A stretch of 36,929 nucleotides of DNA from Planctomycetaceae bacterium (GCA_947449135.1 CANFQO010000028.1:1-36929), one strand, 5' to 3'; counted from the stretch's first letter, positions 14,696 through 23,944 are shown. The notes: generated by a model not told the origin, from the sequence alone. Program-made: numbers and translations.

Positions 14696-15700
14696 ATGGA
14701 TGGTCGCCGCCACGCTGCTGCCCCCGCCCCGTCGGACCTCGAACTGCTGGTTGCCCTGCAGCCACTGGTCTTCCCGGAGGCCCTGCCCACAGGCCATGGC
14801 CTCGAGATCGTGTCCCGCAGGCGAAATGAATACACGAGCTCGTCCCAAAGCGAGATCGTCACGGTCCGCCCGCCCTCGGGGACATGCCGCGAACTGCTCG
14901 TGAAGTATGCTCGCGAGATGCCCGATCCCGAGCCACGCTGTCGGCAGGGGATCGAATACTGCGACAGGGTCTACCGCCAGCTTGTGGCCCGCCTGCCAAT
15001 CTCGCACATCACCGCATGGGGAATGATCCTTGTGGGTGATCCGCCCGTCGCAGGGCTCGTCATCGATCACCTCTCGCCCTGTCTCCGGGTCAGCGAGGCG
15101 CCGGAAGAGTCGGGCATTATCGCGGCGGCCGAATGGTGCGGACTGTTTCATCGCTTCGGCGAGACGGTCCGGCAGGATGAATCACTGCAATTTCTCGTGC
15201 GATACGACCGAGCGCATTACCGGGCCTGGGCCACGCGGGCGATGGCGATCGCGACTGCTACCGGTGGCACGCCCGACTGGCTCACGCGGCTCTGCATCGC
15301 TTTCGAGAAGCGGTGCGAGTTCCTTGCTGATAGCCCCGTGACCACCATCCACGGTGAGTTCGGGCCGCAGAATGTGCTCTGGCAGGAGGGCGTCATCTAC
15401 CCGATCGATTGGGAATCGGCGGCGATCGGCCCAGGTGAAATCGATCTGGCCGCCCTGCTCTTCAACTGGCCGAACAATATCGTCGACCGCTGCATTGCAA
15501 CCTATTGGCAGGCGCGCGGCGAAGCCCGGCCCGACTCGTTTGCGGCGGCATGGGATGCGGCTACGCTCTTCACCGCGCTCCGGTGGCTGCCCGACTTCGA
15601 CGGACCACGCGGCAATGCGGCTGGCAACGCGGGCGGCGAGTCGCTTCGGCACTCGCTGGCCATGCTCGAACGCACAGGCCAATCACTCGGGATCATCTGA
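14696..15700 (+). CDS. APH-fold phosphotransferase, paralogue 1
   Basis: A 334-residue kinase-like protein of the aminoglycoside/choline phosphotransferase (APH) family. A likely ATP-binding Lys lies in ELLVKYA. The Brenner catalytic loop is HGEFGPQN (219-226), and the metal-binding site is IDWE (238-240) followed by AAIGPGEIDLAAL. The gene at 19114-20118 has the same length and the same motifs within one residue, so the two are paralogues. Substrates of such proteins include sugars, amino alcohols and antibiotics. The setting next to an exporter and glycan genes points to a cell-envelope sugar or lipid head group (inference). AGGG lies four bases before the ATG. Confidence 0.85.
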   Translation: MDGRRHAAAPAPSDLELLVALQPLVFPEALPTGHGLEIVSRRRNEYTSSSQSEIVTVRPPSGTCRELLVKYAREMPDPEPRCRQGIEYCDRVYRQLVARLPISHITAWGMILVGDPPVAGLVIDHLSPCLRVSEAPEESGIIAAAEWCGLFHRFGETVRQDESLQFLVRYDRAHYRAWATRAMAIATATGGTPDWLTRLCIAFEKRCEFLADSPVTTIHGEFGPQNVLWQEGVIYPIDWESAAIGPGEIDLAALLFNWPNNIVDRCIATYWQARGEARPDSFAAAWDAATLFTALRWLPDFDGPRGNAAGNAGGESLRHSLAMLERTGQSLGII

Positions 15701-15728
15701 GGGACGTACAAGGCCACAGTGCCGGCGT

Positions 15729-16745
15729 TTACGGTGGATAGAGGCCCCACGTGATGCAGGTGGCCTTCTCGCTCGGCAGCCGAAACTTGTACGCCTGATC
15801 GCCCAGCCCAAGGTCGTAGGTGTGCATCCCTGCGTCCAGTGCCAGGAGCGTCGATTGCCGCAGGAGAACCTGGCCGGGCGATTGCTTGGCGTGCTCGAGA
15901 GCAAACACCCATAGGCCGGAGAATTGGGTCGATCGGTAATGCCAGTTCATGTCCATGCCGAGTGTGGCGCCGTTCCATTCCAGGCGGATGAACCGCAGCC
16001 AGCCGCGGTCTGCCGAGACCGCGACCCAGCGCTCCAGAAACTGGCGAACCTCCGGTCTCAGGAAGCCGCTCTCGATTCCTTTGAGCCGCCAACGGGCGAT
16101 GTGCATGTCGTAGAATTCAGGCAAAAGCGGCAGAACGTCCTTCGCCGTCGTGAGACGCTGGATGACGAGATCGCCACGCTGCCGGAATTGGTTTTCTGCT
16201 TTCCGCATCGAGCGGCTGACGGCCTGTCGCACTGCGGCGGGATCGGCGGAGATGTCGACCCTGACGGAATCGATGCTATTCATCTCGACGATATTGAGGC
16301 CGATGTGTTGTGCAGCGAGAGCGAGTGCCGGGCCAGTCTGGGAGCACTCGGGAACAAAATGCAGTTCGAATCCGAGGAAACCCGGGGCGCGATCCATTGC
16401 CGCTCGCATCAGCGCGGCCAGGATATCGGGGTCATGGCTGTCACCAAGGAAATTGTGCTGGTCTGCCTCTCCGACGCCCAGGAAATAGACCATTCCCGCT
16501 TCCGTGAAGAACGGCGCGATGCCAACGGGCGATTCATTACGGTCCGCGGCCAGAAGGATGAGACGCCCGCGGCAGAAGGTGTCGTACCATAGCCGCTGCC
16601 ATTCGAATGTCTGCGACACTGCTCGCGTGTCGCTCGCATCCAAGAGCCTTTCCCACACTGCGGGCAGGGCCGGGTCGTCAAAGGAAAGCTCGCGGACCGT
16701 GATTGGATGGTTCGCGTCGCCTCCGGCCGGGTGGCCGGCGCTCAT
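15729..16745 (-). CDS. CelD/BcsL-like GNAT acyltransferase
   Basis: A 338-residue protein matching the FemAB-related GNAT group often named CelD/BcsL (Acetyltransf_6). It has an N-terminal WERLLDASDTRAVSQTFEW, then a middle SVRVDISADPAAVRQAVSRSMRK and the helical FYDMHIARWRLKG. Late strands LRFIRLEWNGATLGMDMNW and TYDLGLGDQAYKFRL form the acyl-CoA-type fold. Relatives act in exopolysaccharide or cellulose loci and presumably acylate a sugar or lipid carrier. Its ATG overlaps the stop of the upstream ABC exporter as ATGA, so the two are translated together. Confidence 0.85.
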   Translation of the reverse strand: MSAGHPAGGDANHPITVRELSFDDPALPAVWERLLDASDTRAVSQTFEWQRLWYDTFCRGRLILLAADRNESPVGIAPFFTEAGMVYFLGVGEADQHNFLGDSHDPDILAALMRAAMDRAPGFLGFELHFVPECSQTGPALALAAQHIGLNIVEMNSIDSVRVDISADPAAVRQAVSRSMRKAENQFRQRGDLVIQRLTTAKDVLPLLPEFYDMHIARWRLKGIESGFLRPEVRQFLERWVAVSADRGWLRFIRLEWNGATLGMDMNWHYRSTQFSGLWVFALEHAKQSPGQVLLRQSTLLALDAGMHTYDLGLGDQAYKFRLPSEKATCITWGLYPP

Positions 16746-18547
16746 GCCTCGCTCCAGATTGCGCGGGCGGCGGCCTTTCGCTCGGCCTGCTTGTTTTGCA
16801 GCTCGAACAGCTGCCGGTAGAGGCCGTTGCTGGCAAGGAGTTCGTCGTGGGTGCCCTGCTCCACCACCCTGCCCTGGTCCATGACGAGAATCCAGTCAGC
16901 ACGGCGGATCGTCGACAGGCGGTGCGCGATCATGAACGTGGTCCGCCCTTCCATCAGCCGGTCGAGGGAATCGAGGATCACCGCCTCGGTCTTCGAGTCG
17001 ATCGACGAAGTAGGCTCATCGAGGATCAGGATCGGTGAATCCCGTAGGAACGCCCTGGCCACGCAGACCCGCTGGCGTTCGCCGCCAGACAGCCGGGATC
17101 CGCGTTCCCCCAGTGGCGTGTCGTAGCCCTGCGGTAATCTTGTGATGAAGTCGTGGGCGTTGGCCGCGCGGGCGGCCGCGATGATCTCGTCGTCGGTGGC
17201 GTCAAGGCGGCCGTAGCGGATGTTGTCCTTGATCGTCATGGAAAACAGCAGCGGCTCCTGCAGCACGATGCTGACATGCTGCCGCAGCGAATCGAGGCCG
17301 AGTTCCTTGATATCGACGCCGTCGAGCAGGATCGTGCCGGCTACGGCGTCGTAGAACCGGGGAATGAGGCTGATGAGAGTGGTTTTGCCGGCGCCAGTCG
17401 GCCCGACGATCGCCGTGACCTGCCCGGGCTTCGCGTTGAACGTCACGTCTTTGAGCGTGTCGGTGCGGCCCTCGTAGGCGAAATCGACGTGCTGGAATTC
17501 GATGTGCCCGCGGCACTCGTCTACCGTGATCGGGTCGGGCTTCTCGGCGATGTCGGGCTTTGTGTCGAGCAGCCCGAACGATGCACGAAGGTTTGCAAAC
17601 TGGTCCTGCCAGCCGCTGTAGGTGTAGGCGATCGCCTCCAGCGGGTCGTAGACCTTTTCGATGTAGGTGAGCACGATCGTCAGGTCGCCCACGGTCAGCT
17701 TTCCAGCCAGTGCCAGCAGCCCGCCAAACGTCCAGGCCACCGCGCGGCCAATGCCGGTCGACATGCGAATCACCAGCGAAAACAGGGTCTGACGCACCGT
17801 GACGCCAAGCCGGGCGTCGATCGCCCGCTGGGCGGAATTGATGTACCGCTGATGCTCGAGCTTCTGGCGGCAGAATGCGACGATCACCCGCATCATCGAC
17901 ATCGCTTCGTGGATCACCGAGAGCGACTGTCCCTCCATCTCCTTCGTGCGGCCGATCCGCTCCTTCATTTTCGTGGCGTAGTATCGCGACGCGAAGAAGA
18001 GTGTCGGGATTACGAAGAACGACACCGCCGCCAGGGTCCAGTGCATCATGAAGAGCACGATCAGCATGCCGATGAGCATGATCACGCTTTCCAGGAGCGC
18101 GGGCAGCGTCATCAGGAGCGATGCCACCGCCCCACCCTGGCTATTGATGATGTAGATCAGCATGCCGGAGCGGCGGTTGTCGTGATAGGCGAGCGAGAGG
18201 TCCATCGCGTGCGCGAACAAACGGCTCCGGAAATCCCGGTCGATGCACTGCTCGATCCGCGTTTCCAAATAGGTCTGCCACACCATCAGGAGTTGGTGCA
18301 GGAAGATGATCGCGATCTCGGTGCCTGCGCACGCATAGAGCAGCCGCAGGCGGAAGTTGTCAGGGCCGATCCAGGCCAAGAGCCACGCGGGCGGCTTGCG
18401 GTCGGAGAGCGCGTAGTCGATGAGAAACTTGAAGGGCCAGGGCGCGAGCAGCCCCAGGGCGCTGTTGATCAGGATCAGCGCCATCATCAGGCAGGCTGAC
18501 CACCAGTGGGGCCGCAGCAGATAGAGGGAGCGAAAGAGAAGGTTCAC
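16742..18547 (-). CDS. ABC exporter, fused membrane and ATPase domains
   Basis: A 601-residue half-transporter of the MsbA/lipid-exporter type. Six membrane helices occupy roughly residues 15-295, followed by the ATPase with Walker A GPTGAGKTT (382-390), Q-loop Gln430, signature LSGGE (486-490), Walker B ILILDE (506-511) and switch His542. It should work as a homodimer moving a hydrophobic or glycosylated substrate across the inner membrane. The start is GTG with no strong ribosome site. It lies 36 bases after the HEAT-repeat lipoprotein and overlaps the CelD-like gene, forming an operon with the phosphotransferase upstream. Substrate inferred only from context. Confidence 0.93.
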   Translation of the reverse strand: MNLLFRSLYLLRPHWWSACLMMALILINSALGLLAPWPFKFLIDYALSDRKPPAWLLAWIGPDNFRLRLLYACAGTEIAIIFLHQLLMVWQTYLETRIEQCIDRDFRSRLFAHAMDLSLAYHDNRRSGMLIYIINSQGGAVASLLMTLPALLESVIMLIGMLIVLFMMHWTLAAVSFFVIPTLFFASRYYATKMKERIGRTKEMEGQSLSVIHEAMSMMRVIVAFCRQKLEHQRYINSAQRAIDARLGVTVRQTLFSLVIRMSTGIGRAVAWTFGGLLALAGKLTVGDLTIVLTYIEKVYDPLEAIAYTYSGWQDQFANLRASFGLLDTKPDIAEKPDPITVDECRGHIEFQHVDFAYEGRTDTLKDVTFNAKPGQVTAIVGPTGAGKTTLISLIPRFYDAVAGTILLDGVDIKELGLDSLRQHVSIVLQEPLLFSMTIKDNIRYGRLDATDDEIIAAARAANAHDFITRLPQGYDTPLGERGSRLSGGERQRVCVARAFLRDSPILILDEPTSSIDSKTEAVILDSLDRLMEGRTTFMIAHRLSTIRRADWILVMDQGRVVEQGTHDELLASNGLYRQLFELQNKQAERKAAARAIWSEA

Positions 18548-18583
18548 GGTCGATCACGTCGGGACGCAGTCATGCGTTCCCGC

Positions 18584-19087
18584 TCATTTCTGCTTTTGGA
18601 GCTTGCTGAGCCGGCGGGCAGATTCCTTGGCGACGGCGGCGACGTCGCGGTCTCTGTCCTTCGTCAGTGTGATCAGCTTCGGCAGGGCTGGCAACGCGGC
18701 TTTTCCCAGCGTGCCCATCGCCCGGGCTGCGGCGTACCGAGGCCACATCTCCTTGGCGTCGAGCAGCGGAATCAGGTCGGGGGCGGCCTCTCCGGCCGCA
18801 GGGCCGATGGAGCCGAGCGTCTTGGCGATCTCTGCCCGCAGGGTGTCGTCCTTCGTCTTTGTGAGCAGGGATCGTAGTGCTGGGACGGCTGCGGCGGCCT
18901 GAGTCTCCAGTTCCTGCAGGTTGCTCAAGGCCTTGTATTGGTCGTCGATCGACTCGCCCTGAAGCCGGTCGATCTGAGTCTGGAGATCGGGCAAATCCGT
19001 CTTTCGGCTGCATCCGCCGGCCGACCAGAGTGCGGCGGCCGCGAAGCCTACGATCAGACAGTGCAGGAGTTGGAAGCGATGTTGCAT
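18584..19087 (-). CDS. HEAT-repeat lipoprotein
   Basis: A 167-residue protein with a lipoprotein-type signal: a hydrophobic N-terminus and WSAGGC, the Cys being residue 26. The lipobox is imperfect because Ala replaces the usual Leu at -3. The rest is HEAT/PBS-like helical pairs (AAAAVPALRSLLTKTKDD; EIAKTLGSIGPAAGEAAPDL; ARAMGTLGKAALPALPKL). It is probably a periplasmic scaffold. It lies between the second phosphotransferase and the exporter on one strand, spaced 26 and 36 bases from them, so it may assist that export system (inference). Confidence 0.8.
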   Translation of the reverse strand: MQHRFQLLHCLIVGFAAAALWSAGGCSRKTDLPDLQTQIDRLQGESIDDQYKALSNLQELETQAAAAVPALRSLLTKTKDDTLRAEIAKTLGSIGPAAGEAAPDLIPLLDAKEMWPRYAAARAMGTLGKAALPALPKLITLTKDRDRDVAAVAKESARRLSKLQKQK

Positions 19088-19113
19088 GGAAGTGCCATCC
19101 TCGCACCGATCCG

Positions 19114-20118
19114 TCAGGGGATCAAATAACAGGCGGGAATGATTCCCCAGCGGGCGGCTTTCCGCTGCACGGTTTCTAGGTGGCTGCGTACGCGGGCCTC
19201 ATCGCGACCATCGGGGCTGCTGAAAATCCAGTGGTACGCCACGTAGAGTCGCGCGGCCAGCATGACATCGGCAAATCCTAAAGGAGGAGAGCCCTGCCAG
19301 CGTGCCTGCACGTATGACGCTTCCAGGGACCGCACATCCTCAAGGTCCCAATCGAACGTGAACAACGCGAGGTCGATCTCCGCCGGGCCCACTGCAGCGG
19401 TCTCCCAGTCGATCACCATGATACGACCGTCCGCCCACAGGGTGTTGCGAGTGGTCAATTCGCCGTGAATGATTGTCTGCCGCTGCCTCGTGAGGAGCGG
19501 AATGCGTTCTCGGTAGGCCGTGGCGACCTGGTCCAGCCACGGAAACTCGTGTGCCATTGGGCGGGCCAGTGCGCAGGTAAGGTCGAGCCAATGGGCGTAG
19601 TACGCCTCGTCGTACCGCGTCAGGAATCCCCAACTCGGCTCGGCCACCTGGGACTCTCCCCAGGCGTGAAACGCTCCCATCCAGCGGATCAATTCGGTCA
19701 GCCCGCCCTGCTCGCAGGCCTGCGCGGCGGTCATTCCGCCAGAGTAGAACCTCATCACGAATGCGAAGTCGCCGGTCTCATCGTCCGTGAAACTCCCCCA
19801 ATACCGCGGCAGCAATACGGAGTCATGCCTGACGAGAGACTCGTAGACCCTTGCCTCGTGAGCCAAACCCTGATGCGGTGAAAACGGGAGACGCTCGACC
19901 CCATGGCCATACTTGCAGAGCAGATGTTCGCGGGAGCCATCGGCGAACTCCACGCGGATCACGTCCGCTGGATATGTGCTCAGGCGTGGGCTGGTGCGAC
20001 GGTGCCTGACACGCAGCGGCCCGCGGGTAGCGATCTCCGTAGAAAAGACCTGCGAGAGCCCGCGAGAGAGCGATTGCCGGGAAGGTTTGGTAACCGAGTC
20101 TGAGAGCGGAGCTTCCAC
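19114..20118 (-). CDS. APH-fold phosphotransferase, paralogue 2
   Basis: A 334-residue APH-family kinase with a likely ATP lysine in HLLCKYG (Lys69). The Brenner loop is HGELTTRN (218-225), and IDWE (Asp237) is followed by TAAVGPAEIDLAL. Length and motif spacing equal those of the 14696-15700 gene, and QARW/QARG and AxLFxAxxW-type stretches also match near the C-terminus. It is the first gene of the minus-strand operon phosphotransferase, HEAT lipoprotein, ABC exporter, CelD-like acyltransferase. Start is GTG with AGAGG twelve bases upstream. It is divergent from the GT4 gene. Confidence 0.86.
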   Translation of the reverse strand: MEAPLSDSVTKPSRQSLSRGLSQVFSTEIATRGPLRVRHRRTSPRLSTYPADVIRVEFADGSREHLLCKYGHGVERLPFSPHQGLAHEARVYESLVRHDSVLLPRYWGSFTDDETGDFAFVMRFYSGGMTAAQACEQGGLTELIRWMGAFHAWGESQVAEPSWGFLTRYDEAYYAHWLDLTCALARPMAHEFPWLDQVATAYRERIPLLTRQRQTIIHGELTTRNTLWADGRIMVIDWETAAVGPAEIDLALFTFDWDLEDVRSLEASYVQARWQGSPPLGFADVMLAARLYVAYHWIFSSPDGRDEARVRSHLETVQRKAARWGIIPACYLIP

Positions 20119-20305
20119 CGGCGATTACGACCTCTGAAACGTGGGGTTTCCTGCCAGCCAGCCGCGGGTCCTTGTGGACCATTGGACGGCGGAGCCTTGT
20201 AAGCGTAGGGATTCCGGTCGCCTCCCTGCAACGGGCCGGCGAGGCGACGCGGTTCCGGCGGCTGCGTGCGTGTCGCATTGTCGCGATTGAGGGTATCTTT
20301 GCGGC

Positions 20306-21577
20306 ATGAGAATCTGCCTGGTATCGCAGGAGTATCCGCCGGAAACCGCCTGGGGAGGGGTCGGCACGCAGACATGGGTTAAGGCGCGGGCGCTTTCTCG
20401 CCAGGGGCACGAGGTGCATGTCCTCACCTGTTCGGCGGACGGTCAGCCTGATCTGCGGACCGAGATCCACGACGGCGTCACCGTGCATCGCATCCACCCG
20501 CCGGGCTACGAATTCCCGATCTACGGCAAGCCGCTGTGGCTGCTCGGCTACACGTGGGGGGTCGTTACCGCGCTGCATACATTGATGGAGCAGCACAGGT
20601 TCGACGTACTCGATTTTCCAGAGTTCGGCGGGGAGGGCTTCGCCTATCAGATCGACCGCACGCGGTGGAACTGGGTGCCGGTCGTCGTGCAGCTACACGG
20701 CCCCATGACGATGTTTCTCGACCTGCTCGGCTGGCCGGAGCGGGGCAGCCGGCTGCACAAGCTGGGCATGTTCATGGAGGAATTCTCACTCCAAAATGCC
20801 GACGCGATCATGGCCTGCAGCGGCGGCGTGGCCGACGTGGCCAGCCAGGCCTACGGCCTCGATCGGAACGCGATCGACGTGGTCCACTGCGGCGTCGACA
20901 CCGCACTCTTCTCGCCCGCGGCGGCCGGCAGCCCGCTCGCCGATCGGCCCACGGTGCTGTTCGTCGGAAAAATGGTGAAAAACAAGGGGCCGCTCGTCGT
21001 CACCGAGGCGGTCCTGGCACTGAGGCAGAAGTATCCGGACATCCGCCTGCAGTTCATCGGCACTGGCACCGACATCCCGCTCATGATCGAGGCCCGGGCG
21101 CGGGAGGAGGCTGCCGAGGCCAACATCGAGTTGCTTGGCTTTGTCGAGCTCGATCGCCTGCCCGACTACTACCGCCAGGCCCACGTCTTCTGCTCGCCAG
21201 CCGAATACGAAGGCTTCGGGCAGGTCTACACCGAGGCGTTGGCCTGCGGCTGTCCGGTCGTTGCCAGCACCTCGGGCGGTGGCAGCGAGGCGATCGACGA
21301 CGGCGTGACCGGCCTGCTCGTGCCTCCCAACGACGTGCCAGCGACGGTGCGGGCGCTCGACGCGATTCTGGGCGACCCAGCGCTCCGCCAGCGGATGAGC
21401 GAGGCCGGCCTCCGTCGCGTCGCCGACTACTTCTGCATGGAGCAATACATCCAGCGTGTGGTGGCCGTCTACGAGAAGGCGATCGCGATCTCCCATCAGC
21501 TCCCAGACGAATTCAAGGACCAGACCGATTGGCAGACGCCGCGGCGACCGTCCTCCACGGGAGACGAGTCGGCGTGA
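20306..21577 (+). CDS. GT4 glycosyltransferase
   Basis: A 423-residue GT-B enzyme of family GT4. The N-terminal domain opens with MRICLVSQEYPPETAWGGVG. The C-terminal nucleotide-sugar domain starts near VLFVGKMVKNKGP and has the EX7E region PAEYEGFGQVYTEALACGCP (about residues 297-316), followed by GLLVPPNDVPA. It is a retaining cytoplasmic transferase using a nucleotide-activated sugar; donor and acceptor cannot be read. The stop overlaps the next gene start as GTGA, coupling translation. It is divergent from the second phosphotransferase across a 187-base gap that probably holds both promoters. Confidence 0.94.
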   Translation: MRICLVSQEYPPETAWGGVGTQTWVKARALSRQGHEVHVLTCSADGQPDLRTEIHDGVTVHRIHPPGYEFPIYGKPLWLLGYTWGVVTALHTLMEQHRFDVLDFPEFGGEGFAYQIDRTRWNWVPVVVQLHGPMTMFLDLLGWPERGSRLHKLGMFMEEFSLQNADAIMACSGGVADVASQAYGLDRNAIDVVHCGVDTALFSPAAAGSPLADRPTVLFVGKMVKNKGPLVVTEAVLALRQKYPDIRLQFIGTGTDIPLMIEARAREEAAEANIELLGFVELDRLPDYYRQAHVFCSPAEYEGFGQVYTEALACGCPVVASTSGGGSEAIDDGVTGLLVPPNDVPATVRALDAILGDPALRQRMSEAGLRRVADYFCMEQYIQRVVAVYEKAIAISHQLPDEFKDQTDWQTPRRPSSTGDESA

Positions 21578-22704
21578 AGCAGGCGAGGCACTGCCGCATT
21601 CCCGAAGGGCCGCACGACCTGCGCCGGCTCTGGAGCGAGGCCACGCCGCTGGCGGGTCGCCCGCTGCCCGACTGGCTGGCAGCCGAGGATGCCGACGACT
21701 ACCGCTGGCTGGGCAGCGTGTCGCTGGCCGGATTGTCTGACGAGGAGCGTGGCCAGGCGGAGGATGAGTGTGGCGAACTGGAACTGGCGAGGCTCGTTGT
21801 CGATGACGATCCGTTGGAAGGGCAGTTGCGCCATGTCTATATCAACCGGCCGCGGCCAGAGCCTGTCTGGAGCATTGGCATCCACGAGGGAGATGCGCCG
21901 TGGTCGTTATCGGATCGGCCACAGGAAAACCCGGTGCTCACCGCGGCGAGCGTCACCGATGTGCCGGCGACATCGGTTGCCGATCCATTTCTTCTCTTCA
22001 GGGACGGTCGCTGGTTCATGTTCTTTGAGGTGGTGAACTGGTGGACGTGGAAGGGCGAAATCGGCCTGGCCACGAGCGGCGACGGTCTTGCCTGGCGCTA
22101 CGAGCAGATCGTGCTGACCGAGCCCTTTCACCTCTCGTATCCCTATGTGTTCGAGGCCGACGACTCCATCTATATGATCCCGGAGACTTCGCAGGCTGAA
22201 GCGGTGCGGCTTTATCGGGCCACACGATTCCCGACGGAGTGGGAATACGTTGGCGACCTGCTCCAGGGCCTTCCGTTTGCCGATGCGTCGGTCGTCCGGC
22301 ATCAGGGCCGCTGGTGGCTGTTCGCGGAGACGAGTGGCGACCGCAACGACACGCTCCGGCTCTATCATGCCGACGCCCTCGCTGGCCCCTGGCAGGAGCA
22401 CCCGCAGAGCCCCGTGATTCAGGGTGACGCGGAAAACGCCCGGCCGGCTGGCCGGATCGTCGCAGCCGGTGGTCGTCTGCTCCGCTTCGCCCAGAACTGC
22501 AGGCCCGCCTACGGCACCGACGTGCGAGTGCGGGAGATCGTGCGGCTGACCACGTCCGAGTTTGCCGAGCAGCCGCTGGGCGCGGGGCCTATCCTTGGGC
22601 CCGCTCGGGCCGGCTGGAATGCGGGTGGCATGCACCACGTCGATCCGCTTCAAATTCCAGACGGCCGCTGGGTGGCTGCCGTCGACGGCTGGCGGATGGA
22701 GTAA
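21574..22704 (+). CDS. GINT1-like beta-propeller (glycan transfer) protein
   Basis: A 376-residue protein. After a charged 100-residue N-terminal part, residues from about 130 read VADPFLLFRDGRWFMFFEVVN, then SYPYVFEADDSIYMIPET and DASVVRHQGRWWLFAET. These repeated blades match the five-bladed propeller domain found in bacterial homologues of plant glucosamine inositolphosphorylceramide transferase (GINT1) N-termini. Its GTG overlaps the GT4 stop, with GGGAG about ten bases upstream, so the two are made together and may act on one glycan. An open frame reaching back to 20536 is out of frame with the GT4 gene and is not the start. Enzyme activity is not established. Confidence 0.72.
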   Translation: MKQARHCRIPEGPHDLRRLWSEATPLAGRPLPDWLAAEDADDYRWLGSVSLAGLSDEERGQAEDECGELELARLVVDDDPLEGQLRHVYINRPRPEPVWSIGIHEGDAPWSLSDRPQENPVLTAASVTDVPATSVADPFLLFRDGRWFMFFEVVNWWTWKGEIGLATSGDGLAWRYEQIVLTEPFHLSYPYVFEADDSIYMIPETSQAEAVRLYRATRFPTEWEYVGDLLQGLPFADASVVRHQGRWWLFAETSGDRNDTLRLYHADALAGPWQEHPQSPVIQGDAENARPAGRIVAAGGRLLRFAQNCRPAYGTDVRVREIVRLTTSEFAEQPLGAGPILGPARAGWNAGGMHHVDPLQIPDGRWVAAVDGWRME

Positions 22705-22720
22705 GGCACAGATAGTGCGT

Positions 22721-23944
22721 TTACAACCCGCGAATGGCTTCATCCAAGGCGGCGATTCGCTGCATGAGCCAGTTGCGCAGCCTGCTGCTGTCGGCCGGTA
22801 GCCGCATGTCCTCGTCGGTGGGGAACCTTCGGAGGTCCTGCTCCACGGAGTCATGGATGCTGGCGGCGACCGTGTCGAGATAGGCGGGCAGCGTGTCGAC
22901 GTGGGGAGCCTTGATCGCCGCCCAGCGGGCCTTGAGCCGCTCGCGGAAGGCGGGGTCTTTGAACAGATGCTTGAACCAGAACCGGTCCTTGAGAAAGAGG
23001 ACGTCGGTGGCGGGGGGCTCGTAGTCGTATGCATAGTCAAAATCCCAGAGCGGGCCGGCGGTGATGCGTCCGTCCACGCCGCGGTGGAAGAAACAACTCT
23101 TGGGATGCTGGGGCTCGTAGTTGTGGGTGATCTCGTGCACCAGAAACCAGTCGATGAGCGAATCGACGTCGACTTGCGCCGCATAGTCGCCGGGGCCGTC
23201 GGCGGCCGCGATCGTCGCCTCGAAGGTGTTGAACACGCCCATCACCCGTTCGATCGCCGCCGCGCGGGCCTCGCCCTCGAGCGACTCCACCTCGGGATAC
23301 TTGATCTTCAGCGGCAGATCGAGAGTCTGCGTCGAGAAAATCTCCTCGCTGGGATAGTCGTCAAACTCGACGAGATAACCCTCACGGGGATCGGTGACGA
23401 CCCGGCTGGAGGCCATCTCCGTGTGCTCCGTCAGCAAGTAAAGGCCCTGATAGGTGCCGTTGAGCACGAGATTGACGTGCCGTGCCTCGTGGGTGAACGG
23501 CACGCCGAGCCGGCGGCCGATTTCGAAGGCGAGCACGTTCCGCAGGCCCGTGGGGTCGATGTAGTCGGCCAGCAGCACCCAGTCCTTGTCGCCTCCCATA
23601 CCGAGCATGTCGATGGCATCATTGAACTTGAGACGCAGCGGTTTCTTGGGGTAGTCCCAGGTGGTGTTGCCGCGGCCCCGTACCTTCACGGGCGTGCTCG
23701 ACAGGTCATTGCAGGGGCGATCGAATGGGTCGACGTAGCCGTTGCGTGATAGCGAGATGCGGCCGCCCACGTAGGTCTCCGTGTCGGTGATCGGGGCTGC
23801 GCTCGTGGTGTCGATGCGGACAACCGGAAACCCCGGAGGTGGGGCCGCTGCCGCGGACTCCTTCTTCGTTCCGCTGCAGCCCGATAGCGTCAGCGTCAGC
23901 AGGACGAGCGTCAGTGTGCAAAGGCGGGTTGCCGGGTATTTCAT
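22721..23944 (-). CDS. CotH-family kinase, lipoprotein
   Basis: A 407-residue protein with a lipoprotein signal (LTLSGC, Cys23), hence anchored outside the inner membrane. Residues about 85-110 carry VKVRGRGNTTWDYPKKPLRL with the conserved Arg and Lys. Further on are DWVLLADYIDPTGLRN and GPLWDFDYAYDYEPP near 300, the catalytic/metal Asp region. CotH proteins are atypical secreted kinases; Bacillus CotH phosphorylates spore-coat proteins. Its ATG overlaps the DUF4956 stop as ATGA. The pair is commonly found with a VTC-domain protein, which is absent here. It is convergent with the GINT1-like gene. Confidence 0.9.
   Translation of the reverse strand: MKYPATRLCTLTLVLLTLTLSGCSGTKKESAAAAPPPGFPVVRIDTTSAAPITDTETYVGGRISLSRNGYVDPFDRPCNDLSSTPVKVRGRGNTTWDYPKKPLRLKFNDAIDMLGMGGDKDWVLLADYIDPTGLRNVLAFEIGRRLGVPFTHEARHVNLVLNGTYQGLYLLTEHTEMASSRVVTDPREGYLVEFDDYPSEEIFSTQTLDLPLKIKYPEVESLEGEARAAAIERVMGVFNTFEATIAAADGPGDYAAQVDVDSLIDWFLVHEITHNYEPQHPKSCFFHRGVDGRITAGPLWDFDYAYDYEPPATDVLFLKDRFWFKHLFKDPAFRERLKARWAAIKAPHVDTLPAYLDTVAASIHDSVEQDLRRFPTDEDMRLPADSSRLRNWLMQRIAALDEAIRGL

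Noticed and set aside
14317-14765. Minus-strand ORFs across the tRNA
   Set aside because: They translate the antisense of tRNA-Ser, giving the well-known spurious WDSNPQP-type peptide.
18570-19106. 178-residue minus-strand ORF
   Set aside because: It is a frame-shadow of the HEAT-repeat lipoprotein with an Arg/Gly/Pro-biased composition.
20536-22704. A 722-residue open frame
   Set aside because: Its first 346 codons run out of frame through the GT4 gene and are Arg/Gly/Ala-rich noise; only the part from GTG 21574 is a real protein.
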